Origin: Sphingobium chungbukense | GTDB lineage: Bacteria > Pseudomonadota > Alphaproteobacteria > Sphingomonadales > Sphingomonadaceae | DNA: 64,000 nucleotides | NCBI RefSeq assembly: GCF_001005725.1 | Contig: NZ_LBIC01000009.1 | Span: 248,001-312,000 of the forward strand | Direction of reading: 5' to 3' | In this document: positions 18,678-27,475 of the stretch, piece after piece | Layout: the number at the start of each line of letters is the position of its first letter | How positions within the stretch are numbered: position 1 is the first letter of the stretch | The notes under the pieces: model-generated | The model's input: the letters and a program-made list of their open reading frames with translations, nothing else | What the model was told of the DNA's origin: nothing | The model's database searches: none | Position numbers and translations under genes: made by a program

Positions 18678-19460
18678 ATGACACGGCATCTACCCTTCTT
18701 ATCGGCCATTATTCTCGCATCGATCCCATTGTCATGGCCAGCGTCGGCGCTCGCCAGACTGGACGGCGACCCTTGGCCCGCCAGCATTCTGGTCGCGCAA
18801 ATGGGGGATCGTCTCGCCAGATCGGACGCGCCTTCCGCTGATCCGGCGGGACTGCCATGGGATAACGGCCTCAACGTCACGGACCGTTTCGATCTTGCCA
18901 ACAGGAAGATCTGGACGAGGGAGCAAGGCATCGGACCTGTGGACGTCACGCTGTCGGCGGGCCGGGCGTTCAATGGCGCGCTGCACTCCGACACACCCTA
19001 TGCGATCGATCATTGGACGCTCAAATTCCTCGGTGCCAGTGCTTCATGGCCGATTCTGCCCGGCGTCGCCTTGGTCATGGAGGGGGAATATGCGCGCATG
19101 GCCCGTCGACTGTCCGTGCTGGAGGTGACGCCGCACAGGCTGGCGACGGGTATTGCACGCGTGGGCGGCGGCCTGTCCCTTGGCAAGGATGCGGGCCTTA
19201 TGCTGGATTATATGTCCGTCGCGCGCTCCAGGCGACAGGACGACCTGACGCGCATGGCCGAGGCGCTGGGCGGCGCGCCCGCGACCGGACATGGCCCCCA
19301 ACTTTCCTTCACCTGGGGTTCGGGTTCCCGCAGCGGGCAGGCCGACTGGCGATTTTCCCTGGCCTCGCTGCAACGGCCCATGCGCGATCTGGGACTGGCC
19401 GCGGATGGGGAAATGCGTCACGATGCCCGCGCCCTGCTGAGTTTCAACCTGCATCTTTGA
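18678..19460 (+). CDS. Secreted or outer-membrane protein of unknown function
   Basis: 260 residues. It has an N-terminal signal peptide (MTRHLPFLSAIILASIPLSWPASALA), here split by a likely cleavage after ASALA. The rest is rich in alternating hydrophobic strands with aromatic ends (VDVTLSAGRAF, GVALVMEGEYARMA, GLMLDYMSVA, PQLSFTWGSGS, WRFSLASL) and ends with the strand LLSFNLHL, suggesting a small beta-barrel or periplasmic beta protein. The ATG at 18678 is chosen because GGGGAGG lies seven bases upstream; a TTG at 18654 is possible. I recognise no family. It stands alone between the membrane protein and the hemerythrin gene. Confidence 0.7.
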   Translation: MTRHLPFLSAIILASIPLSWPASALARLDGDPWPASILVAQMGDRLARSDAPSADPAGLPWDNGLNVTDRFDLANRKIWTREQGIGPVDVTLSAGRAFNGALHSDTPYAIDHWTLKFLGASASWPILPGVALVMEGEYARMARRLSVLEVTPHRLATGIARVGGGLSLGKDAGLMLDYMSVARSRRQDDLTRMAEALGGAPATGHGPQLSFTWGSGSRSGQADWRFSLASLQRPMRDLGLAADGEMRHDARALLSFNLHL

Positions 19461-19472
19461 ACGCGGTGTTTG

Positions 19473-19496
19473 GCGGCGATGGGGATCGCTCGCCGC
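19473..19496 (+). terminator. Possible terminator hairpin after the secreted protein gene
   Basis: GCGGCGA (19473-19479) pairs with TCGCCGC (19490-19496), 12 bases after the stop codon. No T run follows, so this is weak. Confidence 0.35.
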
Positions 19497-19514
19497 GGTG
19501 GGTGCAACGCTGGA

Positions 19515-19528
19515 TTGATCTGCATCAG
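19515..19528 (+). promoter_or_regulatory. FNR/FixK-type box upstream of hemerythrin gene
   Basis: TTGATCTGCATCAG matches the FNR/FixK consensus TTGAT-N4-ATCAA at nine of ten fixed bases. It lies about 97 bases before the hemerythrin start, a position that would suit activation at low oxygen. FixLJ, which usually acts through FixK, is encoded in the same window. No fixK gene is present here. Confidence 0.5.
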
Positions 19529-19624
19529 ACAGGGCCTCCGCTCGTCGTACTGCGAATCGTTTGCGGGGAACCGACCAGCCTGTTTGACGCTTAGTTTCGC
19601 CAGGTAAACTCCGAGGAGAGTAGC

Positions 19625-20137
19625 ATGGCAACGACCCAGTTCACCGACGCGATCGCATTGCTCAAGGCCGATCACCGCAAGGTCGAGACGTTGTTCGAGC
19701 AGTTCGAAAAAGCGGGCGCCGCCAGCCGGAAGCAAGCCCTGGCCCTGCAAATCTGTACCGAACTCAAGATCCATACCCTGATCGAGGAGGAGATTTTCTA
19801 TCCCGCTTTCCGCGGCAAGATAGAAGATGACACGCTCGACGAAGCCCAGGTCGAACATGACGGCGCAAAGGTGCTGGTCAACGACATCGAGGCAGGTTCA
19901 CCCGATGACGATTATTATGATGCGAAGGTGAAAGTGCTGTCGGAAGAGATCAAGCATCACGTCCATGAGGAGGAAATGCCATCCCAGGGCATGTTCGCCC
20001 AATGTCGCAAGACCGACGTCGATCTGGTCGCGCTGCGCGACCAGATGCTTGCCCGCAAGGAGGCGCTGCTGGCGCAGGCGAAGGCTGGCGGCCTTCCGCC
20101 CGCCAAACCCAATGCGGTCAATCTGATCGCGGCCTGA
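19625..20137 (+). CDS. Hemerythrin HHE-domain protein
   Basis: 170 residues. The di-iron ligands expected of a bacterial hemerythrin-like HHE bundle are visible: His17 (ADHRKVE), the HTLIEEEIFYP motif, EHDGAKV, and HHVHEEE. The C-terminal tail is Ala/Lys rich. A clear GAGGAGA site precedes the ATG. Such proteins bind O2 or NO or buffer oxidative stress. An FNR-like box at 19515 suggests induction at low oxygen. The gene is convergent with a LysR regulator, separated by a hairpin. Confidence 0.9.
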   Translation: MATTQFTDAIALLKADHRKVETLFEQFEKAGAASRKQALALQICTELKIHTLIEEEIFYPAFRGKIEDDTLDEAQVEHDGAKVLVNDIEAGSPDDDYYDAKVKVLSEEIKHHVHEEEMPSQGMFAQCRKTDVDLVALRDQMLARKEALLAQAKAGGLPPAKPNAVNLIAA

Positions 20138-20169
20138 GGCAGGAAACGCGTCCTCTTTCACGGCATGGC

Positions 20170-20202
20170 GGTGGAAGGCTGGTGCCCCGCTTTCCTTCCA
20201 CC
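20170..20202. terminator. Bidirectional terminator hairpin
   Basis: GGTGGAAGG (20170-20178) pairs perfectly with CCTTCCACC (20194-20202) between the convergent hemerythrin and LysR genes. Confidence 0.55.
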
Positions 20203-20239
20203 TGGCCGCTATGATGAGGCGTATTTCAAATCCACCACA

Positions 20240-21112
20240 CTAGCCCCTGCCGACCAACTGCCTGGCGATTTCCGCCATCACCGGCGGCGATGCGCGCAGC
20301 ATGTGTTCCGCGTCCTGTGTCGCCGCCCAACCCAAAGTGCGGGTCAGGTCGAAACCGCTCAGCCTGGGGCGCACCACGTCCTGCGCCCGGTAGCTTTGCG
20401 GCATGACCGTGATCCCCAGGCCGGCGCCCACCATTTGCAGCACGCGTTCGTCATTGGTCGAACGCAGCGCGAAGTGCGGTCGTACGCCGCGCTCCGTGAA
20501 GAAGCGGCTGGTGTCCGACAGCGCCTCGCAATGGCGCCGCACGATCATCACCTCATTGGCCAGGCGGTCCGCGCCGATCTCACCGTCTTGCGCGAGCGGA
20601 TGGTCGGCAGCCATCGCCAGCGCATAGCCTTCCGTGTGGACCGGCAACTCCAGGAAGCGGTCGCCGCCGCGTCCCACCAGTGTCAATGCGACGTCGATCC
20701 GTCCCTTGGCGAGATGGCCGGTCAATTCCCGCTCGCTGCCGAACAGCAGTTCGAACCGGTGCTGCCGCTCCGGACGCGTCCGTGCGACGGAGGCCGCGAC
20801 GATTTCACCAGCAATGCTGGAGAGGATGCCGATCCGCAGGGAGGTAAGCGTCTCGGCCATGCCCATGGATTGCATGGCGAGGTTGAATTCCCGCTCGATC
20901 CGCCGCGCATGGGAGAGGAAGCGGGTGCCGCCATCGGTCAGTTCCACCCGTTGGTTGGACCGCACGAACAGGGGCATGCCCAGCGTCCGTTCCAGCTTCG
21001 CGATGCCGACCGACAGCGTGGGTTGCGACACGTTGCAATGGCTTGCCGCGCGCGAGAAATTGCCTTGGTCGACGACGGCGAGGAAATAGCGCAGAAGATA
21101 GCGGTCGAGCAT
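20240..21112 (-). CDS. LysR-family transcriptional regulator
   Basis: 290 residues from the ATG at 21112. The N-terminal winged HTH is canonical (LRYFLAVVDQGNFSRAA ... VSQPTLSVGIAKLERTLG, near residues 7-45), followed by a LysR substrate-binding domain (VALTLVGRGGD, GLGITVMPQSY). An alternative ATG at 21166 would add 18 residues outside the normal LysR N-terminus. It is divergent from the isovaleryl-CoA dehydrogenase/methylcrotonyl-CoA carboxylase operon with 141 bases between, so it is the likely local regulator, sensing a branched-chain acid or CoA ester. No LysR box can be fixed by eye. Confidence 0.9.
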   Translation of the reverse strand: MLDRYLLRYFLAVVDQGNFSRAASHCNVSQPTLSVGIAKLERTLGMPLFVRSNQRVELTDGGTRFLSHARRIEREFNLAMQSMGMAETLTSLRIGILSSIAGEIVAASVARTRPERQHRFELLFGSERELTGHLAKGRIDVALTLVGRGGDRFLELPVHTEGYALAMAADHPLAQDGEIGADRLANEVMIVRRHCEALSDTSRFFTERGVRPHFALRSTNDERVLQMVGAGLGITVMPQSYRAQDVVRPRLSGFDLTRTLGWAATQDAEHMLRASPPVMAEIARQLVGRG

Positions 21113-21253
21113 GAAATTCCCTGGGGCCGGATATGAACCGCCGTAAGAGGCGTTGGCCCCGTGCATAGATAGCGTTAATGATGTTGTTAGTGAAAGTTCA
21201 ATTTTTCCTTGGGGAAGGGGCAAGCTAGAAAAGGCCCCGACAGGAGAGCTTCC

Positions 21254-22402
21254 ATGACTGATTTCGACTTCGCGCTGGGCGACAATGCCGACATGATCCG
21301 GGAAAGCGCATGGCGTTTTTCCACCGACAGGATCGCGCCGCTGGCGGCCGAGATCGACGAGAAGGACTGGTTCCCGCGCGAGGAATTGTGGCCGGCCATG
21401 GGCGAACTGGGGCTGCACGGCGTCACCGTGGAGGAGGAATTTGGCGGCCTGGGCCTGGGCTATCTGGAACATGTCGTGGCGCAGGAGGAGGTGGCGCGCG
21501 CCTCGGCCTCCATCGGCTTGTCCTACGGCGCGCACTCCAATCTCTGCGTCAACCAGATCCGCCGCTGGGGCAATGAGGCGCAGAAGGCCAGATATCTGCC
21601 CAAACTGATTTCCGGCGAGCATGTCGGCTCGCTCGCCATGTCGGAAGCGGGCGCCGGGTCCGATGTCGTGTCGATGAAGCTGAAGGCCGAGAAGAAGGGC
21701 GACCGTTATATCCTCAACGGCACGAAATTCTGGATCACCAACGCGCCTTACGCGGACACTCTGGTGGTCTACGCCAAGACGGGGGAAGGGGCGAAGGGCA
21801 TCACCACCTTCCTGGTCGAGAAGGGGATGAAGGGCTTTTCCATCGGGCAGAAGATCGCGAAAGTCGGCATGCGCGGATCGCCGACCTCGGAACTGGTGTT
21901 CGAGGATTGCGAGGTTCCCGAGGAGAATATCATGGGCCCGCTGAACGGCGGCGTCGGCGTCCTGATGTCGGGCCTCGACTATGAGCGAACCGTGCTGTCG
22001 GGCATCCAGCTCGGCATCATGCAGGCTTGCCTCGACGTCGTGCTGCCTTATGTTCGCGAACGCAAGCAGTTCGGCAAGCCGATCGGCGCGTTCCAGCTCA
22101 TGCAGGCCAAGATCGCCGACATGTATGTCGCGCTGAATTCGGCACGGGCCTATGTCTATGCGGTCGCCAGGGCGTGCGACGCGGGCCGGACGACGCGCTT
22201 CGATGCGGCGGGCGCGATCCTGCTGGCGTCGGAAAATGCGATGAAGACGGCGCTGGAGGCGGTGCAGGCATTGGGCGGCGCTGGCTATACCAAGGATTGG
22301 CCGGTGGAGCGCTATATGCGCGACGCCAAGCTGCTGGATATTGGGGCCGGCACCAACGAGATTCGGCGGATGCTGATCGGCCGCGAGTTGATCGGCGCAT
22401 GA
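21254..22402 (+). CDS. ivd: Isovaleryl-CoA dehydrogenase-type acyl-CoA dehydrogenase
   Basis: 382 residues with the ACAD signatures SEAGAGSD and the C-terminal [19 protein letters not shown]. The catalytic Glu is at the isovaleryl-CoA dehydrogenase position (Glu244 in [10 protein letters not shown]), while the usual C-terminal Glu of straight-chain ACADs is Gly (IGAGTNEI), a strong mark of IVD. It oxidises isovaleryl-CoA to 3-methylcrotonyl-CoA in leucine breakdown. AGGAGA precedes the ATG. It heads a coupled operon with the carboxylase genes, which supports the assignment. Confidence 0.93.
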   Translation: MTDFDFALGDNADMIRESAWRFSTDRIAPLAAEIDEKDWFPREELWPAMGELGLHGVTVEEEFGGLGLGYLEHVVAQEEVARASASIGLSYGAHSNLCVNQIRRWGNEAQKARYLPKLISGEHVGSLAMSEAGAGSDVVSMKLKAEKKGDRYILNGTKFWITNAPYADTLVVYAKTGEGAKGITTFLVEKGMKGFSIGQKIAKVGMRGSPTSELVFEDCEVPEENIMGPLNGGVGVLMSGLDYERTVLSGIQLGIMQACLDVVLPYVRERKQFGKPIGAFQLMQAKIADMYVALNSARAYVYAVARACDAGRTTRFDAAGAILLASENAMKTALEAVQALGGAGYTKDWPVERYMRDAKLLDIGAGTNEIRRMLIGRELIGA

Positions 22403-24000
22403 GCGGGGCGGTACTGGATACGAAGCTTTCTCCGGAAGGAGAGGGCTTCCGCGCCAATGCCGCGCACAACCGCGCGCTGGCGGTGGAATTGCGGGAGAAG
22501 GTCGCGACAGCGGCGCAGGGCGGATCGGAAAGCGCGCGCGCCAAGCATAGCGCACGCGGCAAGCTGCTGCCCCGCGACCGGGTGGAGCGGTTGCTCGATC
22601 CGGGCAGTCCGTTTCTGGAGATCGGCCAGCTTGCCGCCAACGGCCTCTACCATAATGAAGTGCCTGGCGCGGGGATCATCGCGGGCATCGGCCAGGTGTC
22701 GGGACGGCAGGTGATGATCGCTTGCAACGACGCGACGGTGAAGGGCGGGACCTATTATCCGGTCAGCGTCAAAAAGCATCTGCGCGCGCAGGAGATCGCG
22801 CTCGAAAACCGGCTGCCCTGCGTTTATCTGGTGGACTCTGGCGGTGCGAACCTGCCCAACCAGGCGGAGGTGTTTCCCGATCGTGAGCATTTCGGGCGCA
22901 TCTTCTACAATCAGGCCAATCTGTCCGCGCAAGGCGTTCCGCAGATCGCCTGCGTCATGGGAAGCTGCACGGCGGGCGGCGCCTATGTGCCCGCCATGTC
23001 GGACGAGACGGTGATCGTGCGCAATCAGGGCACGATCTTCCTTGCCGGGCCGCCGCTGGTGCAGGCGGCGACCGGGGAAGTGATTTCCGCCGAGGATCTG
23101 GGCGGCGGCGACCTGCATGGGCGCAAGTCGGGCGTGGTCGACCATGTCGCGGAAGATGACGATCATGCGCTTTCGATCGTGCGGGATATCGTCTCGACGC
23201 TTCAGCCGGACCTGACGCCCGACGTCAATCTGCGCGAGGCGAAGCCGCCCAAATATGATCCGCAGGACCTTTACGGCATCATTCCGCGGGATGTGCGCGC
23301 ACCCTATGACGTGCGCGAGGTGATCGCGCGCATCGTCGACGGCAGCGAGTTTCATGAGTTCAAGGCGCTCTATGGCACCACGCTCGTCTGTGGTTTCGCG
23401 CATATCTGGGGGATGCCGGTCGCGATCCTCGCCAATAACGGCGTGCTGTTCAGCGAAAGCGCGGTCAAGGGCGCGCATTTCATCGAACTGGCCTGCCAGC
23501 GGCGCATTCCGCTGCTGTTCCTCCAGAATATCTCCGGCTTCATGGTCGGCGGCAAATATGAGGCGGAGGGCATCGCCAAACATGGTGCGAAGCTGGTGAC
23601 GGCGGTGGCGACGGCGCAGGTGCCCAAGATCACGGTGCTGATCGGCGGCAGTTTCGGCGCGGGCAATTACGGCATGTGCGGCCGCGCCTATCAGCCGCGC
23701 TTCCTCTTCACCTGGCCCAATGCGCGCATTTCGGTGATGGGCGGCGAGCAGGCCGCGTCGGTTCTGGCGACCGTCCATCGCGACGCCAAGAAATGGACCC
23801 CGGAGGAAGCCGAGGCCTTCAAGACGCCGATCCGCGAGAAATATGAGCATGAGGGCAATCCCTATTATGCCACGGCGCGGTTGTGGGACGATGGCATCAT
23901 CGATCCCGCGCAGACCCGCGATGTGCTGGGCCTCGCCTTTGCCGCGACGCTGAATGCGCCGATCGCCAACCGGCCGCAGTTCGGCGTTTTCAGGATGTAA
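22399..24000 (+). CDS. mccB: Methylcrotonyl-CoA carboxylase beta (carboxyltransferase) subunit
   Basis: 533 residues, the usual MCC beta length. Carboxyltransferase features: [21 protein letters not shown] at the N-terminus, [34 protein letters not shown], and [22 protein letters not shown] in the C-domain. The STAGGxxY-like acyl-CoA loops and the GANLP segment are typical of MCC rather than of propionyl-CoA carboxylase. It transfers carboxyl from biotin to 3-methylcrotonyl-CoA. Its ATG overlaps the dehydrogenase stop and its TAA overlaps the next ATG. Confidence 0.92.
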   Translation: MSGAVLDTKLSPEGEGFRANAAHNRALAVELREKVATAAQGGSESARAKHSARGKLLPRDRVERLLDPGSPFLEIGQLAANGLYHNEVPGAGIIAGIGQVSGRQVMIACNDATVKGGTYYPVSVKKHLRAQEIALENRLPCVYLVDSGGANLPNQAEVFPDREHFGRIFYNQANLSAQGVPQIACVMGSCTAGGAYVPAMSDETVIVRNQGTIFLAGPPLVQAATGEVISAEDLGGGDLHGRKSGVVDHVAEDDDHALSIVRDIVSTLQPDLTPDVNLREAKPPKYDPQDLYGIIPRDVRAPYDVREVIARIVDGSEFHEFKALYGTTLVCGFAHIWGMPVAILANNGVLFSESAVKGAHFIELACQRRIPLLFLQNISGFMVGGKYEAEGIAKHGAKLVTAVATAQVPKITVLIGGSFGAGNYGMCGRAYQPRFLFTWPNARISVMGGEQAASVLATVHRDAKKWTPEEAEAFKTPIREKYEHEGNPYYATARLWDDGIIDPAQTRDVLGLAFAATLNAPIANRPQFGVFRM

Positions 24001-25859
24001 TGGCCATGATCCAATCTCTTCTCATCGCCAATCGCGGCGAAATCGCCTGCCGGATCATCCGTACCGCACGGCGGATGGGTGTCCGCACAGTGGCGGTCTA
24101 TTCAGATGCCGATGCCGATGCGCTGCATGTCCGCTCGGCCGACGAGGCGGTGCATATCGGTCCCTCGCCCGTGCGCGAATCCTATCTGGTCGGTGACAAG
24201 ATCATCGCCGCCGCGAAGGCCAGCGGGGCGGAGGCGATCCATCCCGGCTATGGCTTCCTTTCGGAAAATGCCGAGTTCGCGCAGGCGGTGATCGATGCGG
24301 GCCTGATCTGGGTCGGTCCCAATCCCTCCTCGATCACGGCCATGGGTCTGAAGGATGCGGCCAAGAAGCTGATGCAGGATGCGGGCGTGCCCACCACTCC
24401 CGGCTATCTGGGCGACGACCAGAGCCCCGAGCGCCTCAAGACGGAGGCTGACGCGATCGGCTATCCGGTGCTCATCAAGGCGGTCGCAGGCGGCGGCGGC
24501 AAGGGCATGCGCAAGGTCGACAGCGCCGCGGATTTCGCCGACGCGCTGCTCTCCTGCCAGCGCGAAGCGGCGTCGAGCTTCGGCAATGATCAGGTGCTGC
24601 TGGAAAAATGGGTCACCAATCCGCGCCATATAGAGGTGCAGGTGTTCGGCGACCGCCATGGCAATGTCGTGCACCTGTTCGAGCGCGACTGTTCGCTCCA
24701 GCGGCGCCATCAGAAGGTGATCGAGGAAGCCCCGGCGCCCGGCATGGATGCGCAGACGCGGGCGGCGGTCTGCCGCGCGGCGGTCAATGCGGCGAAAGCG
24801 GTCGATTATGTCGGGGCGGGCACGATCGAATTCATCGCCGACGGGTCGGAAGGGCTGAAGGCCGATCGCATCTGGTTCATGGAGATGAACACGCGATTGC
24901 AGGTCGAGCATCCCGTGACCGAGGAGATCACCGGGCAGGATCTGGTCGAATGGCAATTGCGCGTCGCATCGGGCGAGCCGCTTCCCAAGACGCAGGATGA
25001 GTTGTCGATCAACGGCTGGGCCATGGAGGCGCGCCTCTATGCCGAGGACCCGGCCAAGGGCTTTCTGCCCTCCATCGGCAGGCTCGACCTGTTTGAGCTG
25101 GGCGAAGGCTGCCGCATCGATACCGGGGTTGAACAGGGCGCGGAAATATCCCCCTTCTATGATCCGATGATCGCAAAGGTCATTGCTCATGGCCCGACCC
25201 GCGACGCAGCGCGCTCCGCTTTGGCCGGGGCATTGGACGACAGCGCCGTCTGGCCGCTCAAGACCAATGCGGGCTTCCTGGTGAAGGCGCTGGAGCATCC
25301 GGATTTCGTTGCGGCGCGGCTGGATACCGGGCTGATCGGGCGCGAAGGCGATGCGCTGATGCCGCCTGCCCGGCCGAGCGGGGAAGCGCTGGCGGATGCC
25401 GCCGGCAGCCTGACGCGGGGCGGTGCGCTGGCAGGATTCCGCCTCAACGCGCCGGTGCATGCGACGGGCAGTTTCCTGCTGGATGGCGAGGCGGTGACGA
25501 TCGCTTATGACCCGCGCGCAGGCGGCGAGGCCGGGGAGGAGGCCGGGGAGGATGTCCTGGTGGCCGAGGGCGGGCAGGTCTGGCGCTTGACGCCGTGGCG
25601 TGCCAGTGGCACCGCGGGTGGCGACGCGTCTGACGGTGCGATCCTCTCGCCCATGCCCGGCCGCATCATCGCCGTTGTCGTGGCGGCGGGCGACGCCGTG
25701 ACCAAGGGCCAAAAGCTGCTGACGCTGGAAGCCATGAAGATGGAGCACAGCCTGGTCGCGCCCTTCGACGGCACGATCGCCGAACTCAACGCCAGCGAAG
25801 GCGGGCAGGTGAGCGAAGGCGCGTTGCTGGTGAAGATCGAGAGGGAGGAAACCGCCTGA
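24000..25859 (+). CDS. mccA: Methylcrotonyl-CoA carboxylase alpha (biotin carboxylase + biotin carrier) subunit
   Basis: 619 residues: biotin carboxylase N-terminus LIANRGEIACRIIRTARRMG, ATP-grasp glycine loop GGGGKGM, EMNTRLQVEHPVTE, a linker domain, and a C-terminal biotinyl domain with Lys580 in LEAMKMEH. The start overlaps the upstream stop (TAATG at 23998-24002); the ATG at 24006 is an alternative. It carboxylates its biotin with bicarbonate and ATP and pairs with mccB. No methylglutaconyl-CoA hydratase of the crotonase family lies in this operon; a MaoC gene follows instead. Confidence 0.92.
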   Translation: MAMIQSLLIANRGEIACRIIRTARRMGVRTVAVYSDADADALHVRSADEAVHIGPSPVRESYLVGDKIIAAAKASGAEAIHPGYGFLSENAEFAQAVIDAGLIWVGPNPSSITAMGLKDAAKKLMQDAGVPTTPGYLGDDQSPERLKTEADAIGYPVLIKAVAGGGGKGMRKVDSAADFADALLSCQREAASSFGNDQVLLEKWVTNPRHIEVQVFGDRHGNVVHLFERDCSLQRRHQKVIEEAPAPGMDAQTRAAVCRAAVNAAKAVDYVGAGTIEFIADGSEGLKADRIWFMEMNTRLQVEHPVTEEITGQDLVEWQLRVASGEPLPKTQDELSINGWAMEARLYAEDPAKGFLPSIGRLDLFELGEGCRIDTGVEQGAEISPFYDPMIAKVIAHGPTRDAARSALAGALDDSAVWPLKTNAGFLVKALEHPDFVAARLDTGLIGREGDALMPPARPSGEALADAAGSLTRGGALAGFRLNAPVHATGSFLLDGEAVTIAYDPRAGGEAGEEAGEDVLVAEGGQVWRLTPWRASGTAGGDASDGAILSPMPGRIIAVVVAAGDAVTKGQKLLTLEAMKMEHSLVAPFDGTIAELNASEGGQVSEGALLVKIEREETA

Positions 25860-26311
25860 TGGCTGGCAAGTATTTTGATCAGTGGACGATCGGTGAAACG
25901 CTGCGCCATGAAATCCGCCGTACGGTGACGGAGACGGACAATCTCCTCTTCTCGACGATGACGCATAATCCGCAGCCGCTGCACATCGATCTGGAAGCGG
26001 CGAAGGCGAGCGAATTCGGTCAGATTCTGGTCAACGGCACCTTCACCTTCTCATTGATGGTCGGCCTGTCGGTCGGCGACACGACGCTGGGCACGCTGGT
26101 CGCCAATCTTGGCTATGACAAGCTGGTGATGCCCAAGCCTGTCTTCATCGGTGACACGCTGCGCGCCGAGACGGAGGTGACGGACCTCAAACCCAGCAAG
26201 TCCCGACCTGGCGCGGGGATCGTCACCTTCACCCACCGCCTGGTCAATCAGCGGGACGAGGTGGTTTGCCAGTGCCTGCGCATGGCATTGATCAAGGGAA
26301 GCGAGGGGTGA
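25859..26311 (+). CDS. MaoC-like hotdog-fold dehydratase/hydratase
   Basis: 150 residues with one hotdog domain. The MaoC-type region is TMTHNPQPLHIDLEAAKASEFGQ, followed by LVNGTFTFSLMVGLSVG, so Asn/His residues at the usual active-site positions are present. It overlaps the carboxylase stop by one base. In leucine operons the hydration of 3-methylglutaconyl-CoA is normally done by a crotonase; here this MaoC may take that role, or act on another enoyl-CoA such as mesaconyl-CoA. The reaction is inferred from context. A second relative is encoded at 46991. Confidence 0.82.
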   Translation: MAGKYFDQWTIGETLRHEIRRTVTETDNLLFSTMTHNPQPLHIDLEAAKASEFGQILVNGTFTFSLMVGLSVGDTTLGTLVANLGYDKLVMPKPVFIGDTLRAETEVTDLKPSKSRPGAGIVTFTHRLVNQRDEVVCQCLRMALIKGSEG

Positions 26312-26318
26312 AATGGCT

Positions 26319-26356
26319 GGCGGAGGAGCCCGGTCGTCCGGATGGGCTCCTCCGCC
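26319..26356. terminator. Strong bidirectional terminator hairpin
   Basis: GGCGGAGGAGCCC (26319-26331) pairs perfectly over 13 bases with GGGCTCCTCCGCC (26344-26356), between the convergent MaoC and CoA-transferase genes. It marks the boundary between the carboxylase operon and the next island. Confidence 0.7.
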
Positions 26357-26362
26357 GGTTGC

Positions 26363-27475
26363 TTATTTCGATCGCGCGGCAGCCCCGGCAGGGGTGAGCG
26401 TGGCGGGCCGCGATACCAGCGCTCCGTCGAAGGCGATCGGCAAGGTCGGCAATTGGGTTTCCCGCCCGTCGGGCAGTGTCACCGGCTCCAGCAGGCCGGT
26501 GGCCAGCAAATGCGGATCGTCGAACATATCCTCGGGCTTGCCGATCGGCGCGAAGGGGATGCCGGTGCCTTCCAGCCGCTCGATCACCTCGGCGCGGGTG
26601 AAATTGCCGATCAGGGCGCGGATCTGCGGCAGGATATGATCGCGCTGGAGCACGCGTTCATTGTTCCGGCGCAGGCTTTCGTCGGCCCAGAGATCGTCGA
26701 GACTGAAGAGCTGGCAGAATTTTTCCCATAGTGCATCGGTGACGACGCCGATGAAGACGGGATCGTCCCTGGTTTCGAACACGTCGTAGATCGCCCAGGC
26801 GGAAATGCGCGCGGGCATGGGGCTGGCTGCCTTACCCGTGACGGCGAGCTGCGCCATATGCTGTCCGACAAGATAGACCGTCGTTTCGAACAGCGATGCC
26901 TGGACGAGTCGGCCTTTGCCGGTGCGGTGCCGCTCTTCGAGCGCGGCGAGCACGCCGATCACGCCGAACATGCCCCCGGTGACGTCGATCACGCTGGACC
27001 CGGCGCGCAGCGGGCGTCCCGGCGGGCCGGTCATATAGGCAAGGCCGCCCATCATCTGCGCCACTTCATCGAGCGCGGTGCGCTTTTCATAGGGGCCGGG
27101 AAGGAAACCCTTGGCGGAACAATAGATGAGGCGCGGGTTGAGTTCAGCGAGCGCGTCATAGCCCAGGCCAAGCTTGTCGAGCGCGCCAGGACGGAAATTC
27201 TCGATCAATATGTCAGCACCGGCCGCCAGCGCCTTCGCTTCGGCGATGCCCTCGGGCGATTTGAGGTCGAGGGAAACGCTCTGCTTGTGGCGGTTATACA
27301 TGGGGAAATAGCCCGCGCCCGAGCCCAGCAGCGTCCGCGTCTTGTCCCCTTCGAGCGGTTCGACCCGAACGACCTCCGCCCCCAGCGCGGCGAAGATCGA
27401 GCCAGCGGCCGGGCCCATCACCATATGAGTGAATTCGACGACCTTCAGGCCGGCGAGAGGTGCAGGCGCGGTCAT
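26363..27475 (-). CDS. CaiB/BaiF family class III CoA-transferase
   Basis: 370 residues from the ATG at 27475, which overlaps the lyase stop. Family features: LAGLKVVEFTHMVMGPAAG at the start, GAEVVRVEP, KQSVSLDLKSPEG, ADILIENFRPGALDKLGLG, and ALDEVAQMMGG. At the position of the catalytic Asp of formyl-CoA transferase (V-x-V-S-x-x-D) it has Glu (VQASLFETT). It is the last gene of a minus-strand operon with a DRE-TIM lyase and LeuC/LeuD-like subunits. In that setting a citramalate or other C5-C6 acid CoA-transferase is a reasonable inference. Confidence 0.85.
   Translation of the reverse strand: MTAPAPLAGLKVVEFTHMVMGPAAGSIFAALGAEVVRVEPLEGDKTRTLLGSGAGYFPMYNRHKQSVSLDLKSPEGIAEAKALAAGADILIENFRPGALDKLGLGYDALAELNPRLIYCSAKGFLPGPYEKRTALDEVAQMMGGLAYMTGPPGRPLRAGSSVIDVTGGMFGVIGVLAALEERHRTGKGRLVQASLFETTVYLVGQHMAQLAVTGKAASPMPARISAWAIYDVFETRDDPVFIGVVTDALWEKFCQLFSLDDLWADESLRRNNERVLQRDHILPQIRALIGNFTRAEVIERLEGTGIPFAPIGKPEDMFDDPHLLATGLLEPVTLPDGRETQLPTLPIAFDGALVSRPATLTPAGAAARSK

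Noticed and set aside
20240..22555. 771-residue minus-strand open frame running upstream of the LysR gene
   Set aside because: Only the last 290 residues have LysR domains; the upstream part is antisense to the isovaleryl-CoA dehydrogenase gene, has no domain pattern, and the normal LysR start is at 21112.
22312..23850. 512-residue antisense frame opposite the carboxylase beta gene
   Set aside because: No domain signature and shadow-type composition; the plus-strand gene is well conserved.
24102..25748. 548-residue antisense frame opposite the carboxylase alpha gene
   Set aside because: Same reasons: shadow composition opposite a strongly conserved gene.
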